This document shows, piece by piece, positions 31,668-36,080 of a stretch of 36,080 bases of DNA. The position numbers were made by a program, and so were the translations under genes. The number at the start of each line of letters is the position of its first letter. Position 1 is the first letter of the stretch. Below the pieces are notes generated by a model. The model did not search any database, was not told the origin of the DNA, and saw only the letters and a list, made by a program, of their open reading frames with translations. Source of the stretch: Patescibacteria group bacterium (GTDB lineage: Bacteria; Patescibacteriota; Minisyncoccia; RBG-13-40-8-A); assembly GCA_018897295.1 (NCBI GenBank), contig JAHILA010000006.1, forward strand, positions 1-36,080. Direction: 5' to 3'.

Positions 31668-32035
31668 AAAATAATTTTTCCAATTCCAAATATTTTAGTT
31701 TGGTATTGACAGTCATTCTTATTCTTGTGGTGATTGCTCTTGGTAGGGAGAGTTATCGCTATTTTAAAATCAGCCAAGAAATCAGGGACTTGGAGAAGCA
31801 AATCGAAGAATTTAAAAAAGATAATGAAGAATTGTCGAAAATGAAGGATTATTTCCAGTCAAAAGAATTTTTGCAGGATGAAGCAAGGGGAAAATTGAAC
31901 TTGGTAAAAAAAGGGGAGAAGTTGATTATCGTTTCAAATGAAGGTGATTTACAAGAAGAGATTAAACTGGAAGAAAAAGAAAACAAAACTTCTAATATTA
32001 AGCTTTGGCTGGAATATTTTTTCGGAAATAATTAA
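31664..32035 (+). CDS. FtsB/DivIC-like septum formation protein
   Basis: 123 aa. A short cytoplasmic N-terminus, one TM helix (about 10-30), then a coiled coil (RYFKISQEIRDLEKQIEEFKKDNEELSKMKDYFQSKEFLQDEARGKLNLVKKGEKLIIV), the FtsB/DivIC layout with the usual EAR.KLNLVKKGE motif. Such proteins link the early and late divisome through FtsL and FtsQ. The extra acidic tail (EDLQEEIKLEEKE-like) is not typical. It overlaps lepA by 4 nt and precedes GT2 by 3 nt. Confidence 0.85.
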   Translation: MKNNFSNSKYFSLVLTVILILVVIALGRESYRYFKISQEIRDLEKQIEEFKKDNEELSKMKDYFQSKEFLQDEARGKLNLVKKGEKLIIVSNEGDLQEEIKLEEKENKTSNIKLWLEYFFGNN

Positions 32036-32038
32036 TTT

Positions 32039-33571
32039 ATGAAAGAATATATCAAAATTGGTTTTGCGCGAGATTTAAAAACTCCCAAAGACAAGAGATT
32101 ATTTCGTTTTCTGGAAATATTGCCGGGAGCTTTGAGCTGGGGCACTCTTCTCTTGATGATTTTTCTTTCCTGGGAAAAGCCGGTTTGGGTGGCGTTTTTT
32201 ATTATTGCTTTTGATATTTATTGGATTTTAAAATTAATTTTTCTTGCTTTCCACCAACAGTTTACTTATAGAAGGATGAAAGAAAATTTAAAAATCGACT
32301 GGCTGCAAAAACTGAATGAACTGCCAATCAAAAATTGGTCAGGAATTTACCATTTAATTATTCTCCCCTTTTACGAAGAGGAATTAAAGGTTGTTCAATC
32401 GACATTTAGAGCACTGGTCAGTTCAAAATATCCTTTTGATAAATTTATTATTGTTTTAGGTGTTGAAGAAAGGGCTGGCGAGCAGGCATTGAAGACCGCT
32501 GAAGAGATAAAAAAAGAATTCGGCGACAAATTTTTTAAATTCTTGATTACTATCCATCCCGATGGAATTGAAGGCGAATTAAAAGGAAAGGGTGCTAATG
32601 AAACTTGGGCAGCAAGGCAGGCAAAGGAAATGATTGACGAGTTGAAAATTCCCTATGAAAACGTGATTGTTTCTTCTTTTGACATTGATACCCAGGTTTA
32701 TCCGTATTATTGGGCGCGATTAACCCATGCTTATTTGTCTTGTCCTGACCCGCTCCATTCCAGTTTTCAGCCGGTTCCGATGTATAACAATAATATTTGG
32801 GATGCCCCGGCAATTTCCCGGGTTATTGCCATGGGTGCGACCTTTTGGCACATGGTCCAGCAGGAAAGGTCAGAGAGAATGTCTACTTTCTCCTCCCATT
32901 CAATGGGCTTTAAGGCTTTAGTGGAAATGGATTTCTGGACAACCAAGAATGTTTCTGAGGATTCCAGGATTTATTGGCAGTCGCTTCTGTTTTATGATGG
33001 CCATTACTACAATGTTCCCTTATATTATCCGCTTTCTATGGATGCCAATCTGGCGGGTACTTTCTGGCAGACAGTCAAAAATGTTTTTAAACAGCAGACT
33101 CGCTGGAGCTGGGGAGTAGAAAATGTTCCTTACTTCACTTTCGGCTGTATAAAAAATAAGGCCATGGCCTTGAGGAAAAAGATTTACCATATGTTTTATC
33201 ATTGGGAAGCATTCTGGTCTTGGGCAACAAATTCTCTGCTGATTTTTATGCTGGGCTGGCTGCCGTTGATTTTGGGCGGGGAAGCGTTTAATAGGACTTT
33301 AATTTCATATAATCTGCCGCGCTTGACTCGTTCGCTGATGACTGTAGCTATGTTAGGTTTATTCCTTTCGGCATTTTATACTTTGAAACTTTTGCCGCCG
33401 AGACCGGAAAAATACAAATCCCGAAAATATATTTGGATGATTATTCAGTGGATTTTGGTGCCGATTGCCACAATTATTTTTGGCTCTATTCCCGCGCTTA
33501 TTTCCCAAACCCGTTTAATGTTCGGCAAATATATGGGATTTTGGGTGACTGAGAAAAAGCGAAAGGAATAA
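32039..33571 (+). CDS. Membrane-bound family 2 glycosyltransferase
   Basis: 510 aa. Two N-terminal TM helices (about 30-70) and C-terminal TM segments (about 385-500) flank a cytosolic GT-A domain. Visible motifs are D215-I-D217 (SSFDIDTQ), the SEDSRIYWQ acid-base region and Q352QTRW356 (the QxxRW-like motif of processive GT2 enzymes). It probably makes or exports a surface polysaccharide; the donor and product are unknown. It ends the murJ operon, and its stop is directly next to the recG stop on the other strand. Confidence 0.88.
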   Translation: MKEYIKIGFARDLKTPKDKRLFRFLEILPGALSWGTLLLMIFLSWEKPVWVAFFIIAFDIYWILKLIFLAFHQQFTYRRMKENLKIDWLQKLNELPIKNWSGIYHLIILPFYEEELKVVQSTFRALVSSKYPFDKFIIVLGVEERAGEQALKTAEEIKKEFGDKFFKFLITIHPDGIEGELKGKGANETWAARQAKEMIDELKIPYENVIVSSFDIDTQVYPYYWARLTHAYLSCPDPLHSSFQPVPMYNNNIWDAPAISRVIAMGATFWHMVQQERSERMSTFSSHSMGFKALVEMDFWTTKNVSEDSRIYWQSLLFYDGHYYNVPLYYPLSMDANLAGTFWQTVKNVFKQQTRWSWGVENVPYFTFGCIKNKAMALRKKIYHMFYHWEAFWSWATNSLLIFMLGWLPLILGGEAFNRTLISYNLPRLTRSLMTVAMLGLFLSAFYTLKLLPPRPEKYKSRKYIWMIIQWILVPIATIIFGSIPALISQTRLMFGKYMGFWVTEKKRKE

Positions 33572-35620
33572 TTATTCCAAATGGATTGTTTTTTTGAATT
33601 CGGAAAGTTTTTCTGCGAGTAATGGATAAGACCTTAAATTAAGGTCTTTTTTTAATAATTCAAATGCTTCGTGCCGAGTTGATTTTATCAGTTCTAAATT
33701 TTTTAAATTTGCCATTACCAGATCCGGCAGGCCCGATTGCGCTATTCCGTAAAACTGTCCTGGCCCCCTGATTTCCATATCTTTTTCAGCCAGTTCAAAT
33801 CCATTATCGCATTTTTGCAGGGCGCGCAAGCGCGCAGTTGTTTCGCCGGATGTGCTGAATAACAAACAATAGGATTGATATTCGTCTCTGCCGACTCTGC
33901 CTCTGAATTGGTGTAATTGCGCCAAGCCGAATCTGTCAGCCCCTTCAATCATCATGATTGTTGCATTTGGAATATCAATTCCTACTTCAATTACTGATGT
34001 AGAAACCAAGACATCGATTTTGTTGTTCCGGAAATCCGTCATAATGCGTTTTTTTTCTTTTGTTTTAATTCTTCCGTGAATCATATCAATTTTTAAATCA
34101 GGGAATATTTTTTCAGAAAGTTTTTCGTATTCTTCTTTGACTGCTTTTGCTTCAGCCCAGAGGATATTTTGAGAACTTGCCCCGAGCGATGTCGAGGGGT
34201 CTATTCTTGGACAGATTACAAAGCATTGTCGACCATTTTTCACTTCCCTTCTGATAAATTCATAAGCTTGCTCTCTTTTATCTGGTGGAACAATTTTGGT
34301 AATGATTTTCTTTCTGTTTTTAGGCATTTCATCTAAAATAGAAATATCTAAATCCCCATAAATGGTTAAAGCTAATGTGCGGGGAATCGGAGTAGCAGTC
34401 ATTGATAGTAAATGAGGGACATAATTATTATTTCGCAATAATACAGCGCGCTGTTCAACTCCGAATCTGTGTTGTTCATCAACAATTACTAATGCCAAAT
34501 TATTGAATTTTATAGATTTTTGGATGAGTGCGTGCGTGCCGATAAAAATTTTTGTCTTTTTGGAAACTTTTTTCTCGCTTCCGGTTAAAAGCCCGATTTC
34601 TATGTCAAATCCAGTTAGTAATTTTTTAATTTCTTTAAAATGCTGCTGGGCTAAAATTTCTGTTGGCGCCATAAAAGCGACTTGGAAACCCGCTTTGGCA
34701 ACTTCCAAACCAGCCATTGCGGCAACCACTGTTTTTCCGGACCCGACATCGCCCTGCAACAATCTGTTCATTGGGTGGGATTTCTTTAAATCCAGAATTA
34801 TTTCCCAGGCAGTTTTTTTCTGGGCATTGGTCAATTCAAATGGCAGTTTTTTCACGAATGCCTGGATTAAGTCCTTGTTAAAGGAAATTTTAAGGGTATT
34901 TTCTTGCTGTAATTTCTTTTTTTGTTTCAAAACGAATAATTGCAGTAAAAATAATTCTTCAAAAATAAATCTTCGGCGCGCCTCATCAGCAGATTTCAGA
35001 TTTTTAGGGAAATGGATATTTTTGATTGCTGTTTGAAGATTCGGCAGATTATATTTTTTCAGAATTTCATAAGGCAGGAATTCTTTAATTTGGATAATTG
35101 TTGGCAAAACCAGCTTGATATAATATCTTAAAAATCTTGAACTTAGGCCGATTGTTTCCGGATAAATCGGCACAAGTCCTGCTGTGTGGGTGGTGGTTTT
35201 TCCGAGCAATAATAATTCATAGCTTGGATTTGATAAATATAGGCCTTTTGGCCCCATTGAGTATTTTCCGGACAAACTCACCCTTTTCCCTTCTTTCAAA
35301 TTTTTGATTAAAAATGGCTGGTTGAACCAAATTACTTTTACAGAAGCAGTTGGGTCTTTGACTAATGCTTCGGTTAAGGACATCCTTCTTTTGAATGTGT
35401 GGATGTTGTCGATTTTTAAAATTTCTCCTTGAATCGTGGCAACTTCATTCAGTTTTAATTTATCCATAGTGATAATTTTTGAAAAATCATCATATCTGTT
35501 CGGAAAATGATAAATTAAATCCCGGACTGTATTCAGCCCGAGTTTGTGGAACTTTTTCAAATATCTTTCATTAATTCTCGGTAGTTTTGCAATTGGGGTA
35601 TCAAGAGAATATTTAGTCAT
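33572..35620 (-). CDS. recG: ATP-dependent DNA helicase RecG
   Basis: 682 aa from ATG 35620; an upstream extension to 35731 would run through a terminator hairpin and is rejected. Wedge OB domain: PIAKLPRINERYLKKFHKLGLNTVRDLIYHFPNRYDD. Helicase motifs: Walker A GDVGSGKT (about 285-292), DEQH (about 381), TATPIPRT, and motif VI LHQFRGRVGRDEYQSYCLL. RecG reverses stalled forks and processes R-loops. A palindrome-coded DPSTSLGAS segment (near residue 474) sits in a surface loop. The -10 box TAAAAT lies 7 nt before the ATG. Confidence 0.96.
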   Translation of the reverse strand: MTKYSLDTPIAKLPRINERYLKKFHKLGLNTVRDLIYHFPNRYDDFSKIITMDKLKLNEVATIQGEILKIDNIHTFKRRMSLTEALVKDPTASVKVIWFNQPFLIKNLKEGKRVSLSGKYSMGPKGLYLSNPSYELLLLGKTTTHTAGLVPIYPETIGLSSRFLRYYIKLVLPTIIQIKEFLPYEILKKYNLPNLQTAIKNIHFPKNLKSADEARRRFIFEELFLLQLFVLKQKKKLQQENTLKISFNKDLIQAFVKKLPFELTNAQKKTAWEIILDLKKSHPMNRLLQGDVGSGKTVVAAMAGLEVAKAGFQVAFMAPTEILAQQHFKEIKKLLTGFDIEIGLLTGSEKKVSKKTKIFIGTHALIQKSIKFNNLALVIVDEQHRFGVEQRAVLLRNNNYVPHLLSMTATPIPRTLALTIYGDLDISILDEMPKNRKKIITKIVPPDKREQAYEFIRREVKNGRQCFVICPRIDPSTSLGASSQNILWAEAKAVKEEYEKLSEKIFPDLKIDMIHGRIKTKEKKRIMTDFRNNKIDVLVSTSVIEVGIDIPNATIMMIEGADRFGLAQLHQFRGRVGRDEYQSYCLLFSTSGETTARLRALQKCDNGFELAEKDMEIRGPGQFYGIAQSGLPDLVMANLKNLELIKSTRHEAFELLKKDLNLRSYPLLAEKLSEFKKTIHLE
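34180..34199 (-). repeat. Palindromic repeat inserted in recG
   Basis: CCCC...GGGG arms with an internal TCGA/TCG half-palindrome. It encodes PSTSLG-like residues in a loop whose length varies in RecG. Confidence 0.55.
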
Positions 35621-35627
35621 AGAGTTT

Positions 35628-35636
35628 ATTTTATCA
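35628..35636 (-). promoter_or_regulatory. Extended -10 box of recG
   Basis: Minus strand: TGATAAAAT (TG-A-TAAAAT), with the hexamer at 35633-35628. No good -35 box is seen. The ATG lies 7 nt downstream. The box adjoins the T-run of the upstream terminator. Confidence 0.6.
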
Positions 35637-35637
35637 T

Positions 35638-35669
35638 AAAAAAAGTCCCCCAGACACCGAAGTGTCTGG
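35638..35669 (-). terminator. UUCG-capped terminator of the 61-aa gene
   Basis: Minus strand: CCAGACAC (35669-35662), TTCG loop, GTGTCTGG (35657-35650), then GGGACTTTTTTT. An 8-bp stem with a stable UUCG tetraloop and a T-run. Confidence 0.93.
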
Positions 35670-35703
35670 AGGGAATGAAAAAGAGCGGGAACGGACGGCT
35701 GGT

Positions 35704-35889
35704 TCATGTTTGTTTTTTGTGGACGGCGCACCTATAGAGTACGACTCCGCAAATCGTCCAGGTAAAGAAGTGGACTACTTGTGCCAATGGCTTGACGTTT
35801 TCTGCAAATTTTACATTGAACATTTTGTCTATAACTCCAGCCAAAACACCCAAAATAATAGCCACTGAAAAAAATTTTGCAAGTTTCAT
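35704..35889 (-). CDS. Small two-helix membrane protein of unknown function (61 aa)
   Basis: Two hydrophobic segments (about 5-22 and 36-54) are joined by a short loop with charged residues (DKMFNVKFAENVKPL). The ATG at 35889 is preceded by AAAAAGGAGGATAAA, a textbook Shine-Dalgarno identical in context to that of the 201-aa gene. It has a consensus promoter and a UUCG terminator. No family recognised. Its strong signals argue for real, efficient expression. Confidence 0.75.
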   Translation of the reverse strand: MKLAKFFSVAIILGVLAGVIDKMFNVKFAENVKPLAQVVHFFTWTICGVVLYRCAVHKKQT

Positions 35890-35906
35890 TTTATCCTCCT
35901 TTTTAC

Positions 35907-35934
35907 ATTATATCATATCTATTTAATTTGTCAA
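35907..35934 (-). promoter_or_regulatory. Consensus promoter of the 61-aa gene
   Basis: Minus strand: TTGACA (35934-35929), 16-nt spacer, TATAAT (35912-35907). Confidence 0.93.
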
Positions 35935-35936
35935 GT

Positions 35937-36080
35937 TTATGTACAAGATGACCACATAGGTGACACTTTTGAGATTTCAATGGGCGTGCGATAACCCAAC
36001 GCTTGATGAGGTCTGTGAAAGTTGTATTCAATCAGCCATTCCGTAAGGTTTTTGTTAAATAAATCCGTATTTGAAGTAAA
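35937..36080 (-). CDS. C-terminal end of a second DDE transposase (partial)
   Basis: The minus strand is open from the window edge to a TAA at 35939-35937, encoding 47 residues that include EWLIEYNFHRPHQALGYRTPIE, the classic tail of IS3/IS481-type integrases. It differs in sequence from the transposase at 13525-14418, so it is a separate element. The stop lies 2 nt upstream of the -35 box of the 61-aa gene, suggesting insertion just outside that promoter. Confidence 0.85.
   Translation of the reverse strand, partial: FTSNTDLFNKNLTEWLIEYNFHRPHQALGYRTPIEISKVSPMWSSCT

Noticed and set aside
35621-35731. N-terminal extension of RecG by 37 residues
   Set aside because: It would run through the UUCG terminator hairpin and the recG -10 box. 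The RecG family starts near the ATG at 35620.
1-36080. CRISPR arrays, rRNA genes, known riboswitches
   Set aside because: No regularly spaced direct repeats, no rRNA signatures and no recognisable riboswitch core were seen on either strand.

Overview
The window looks like chromosomal DNA of a candidate-phyla-radiation bacterium (Patescibacteria, most likely a Parcubacteria-type lineage). The grounds are its low G+C, the very short intergenic gaps, tRNA genes threaded between protein genes, a short IF-2 (503 aa), a DUF5320/DUF134 pair, VirB2-like T4SS pilins typical of CPR, and small cysteine-rich or coiled-coil proteins. No rRNA gene or CRISPR array is visible. The lineage is an inference from gene content; no marker alignment was run.

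Layout. 1-2.7 kb: tail of a membrane protein, a coiled-coil protein, DUF5320, DUF134 and a TreT-like GT4 glycosyltransferase, most with their own terminator. 2.7-7 kb: a BaiN/HI0933-type flavoprotein, elongation factor P, a fused Memo-AMMECR1 protein, a zinc-ribbon protein and a ferredoxin. 7-12.8 kb: a mixed tRNA/mRNA block of tRNA-Arg, an HTH/endonuclease-like gene, tRNA-Ala, murA, tRNA-Ser, DUF4446, infB, rbfA, tRNA-Leu, -Val, -Cys, -Phe, a second HTH/endonuclease-like gene and tRNA-Gly. 12.8-14.6 kb: a small accessory gene and an intact DDE-integrase-type transposase gene. 14.6-19.8 kb, minus strand: S1-domain protein, a 201-aa unknown gene, then ftsH, tRNA-Ile, tRNA-Val, an RluA-type pseudouridine synthase, rplS and tRNA-Leu. 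19.9-26.4 kb, plus strand: metallo-hydrolase, small membrane protein, gyrA, methyltransferase, solute-binding protein and three tandem T4SS-type pilins. 26.5-36 kb: tRNA-Leu, a VanW-type protein divergent from murJ-lepA-ftsB-like-GT2, then recG, a small membrane protein and the end of a second transposase.

How the genes fit together. The core is translation (EF-P, IF-2, RbfA, LepA, S1, L19, pseudouridine synthase, 12 tRNAs) and the cell envelope and division (MurA, MurJ, VanW-type, FtsB-like, FtsH, GT2), with DNA maintenance (GyrA, RecG). The pilins and solute-binding protein suggest surface contact or uptake, but no transporter or secretion ATPase is in the window.

The most interesting signals lie outside the protein families. 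(i) Many genes have a sigma70-like -10 box only 5-9 nt before the start codon, which predicts leaderless mRNAs. Two more start codons lie 1-2 nt after a tRNA 3' end, so tRNA processing alone could create a leaderless mRNA. (ii) Four small orphan genes instead carry near-consensus promoters, strong Shine-Dalgarno sites and private terminators. (iii) Two copies of a structured inverted-repeat element flank the 201-aa gene and show compensatory base changes. (iv) G+C-rich palindromes are inserted in frame in conserved proteins, most clearly 60 nt in a pilin. (v) tRNA-Gly and tRNA-Cys share an altered D-loop/T-loop pair. (vi) There are a tRNA-Ile(UAU) and a tRNA-Leu(AAG). (vii) Key residues are changed in MurA (Cys to Asp), GyrA (QRDR Ser to Met) and EF-P (tip Lys lost).
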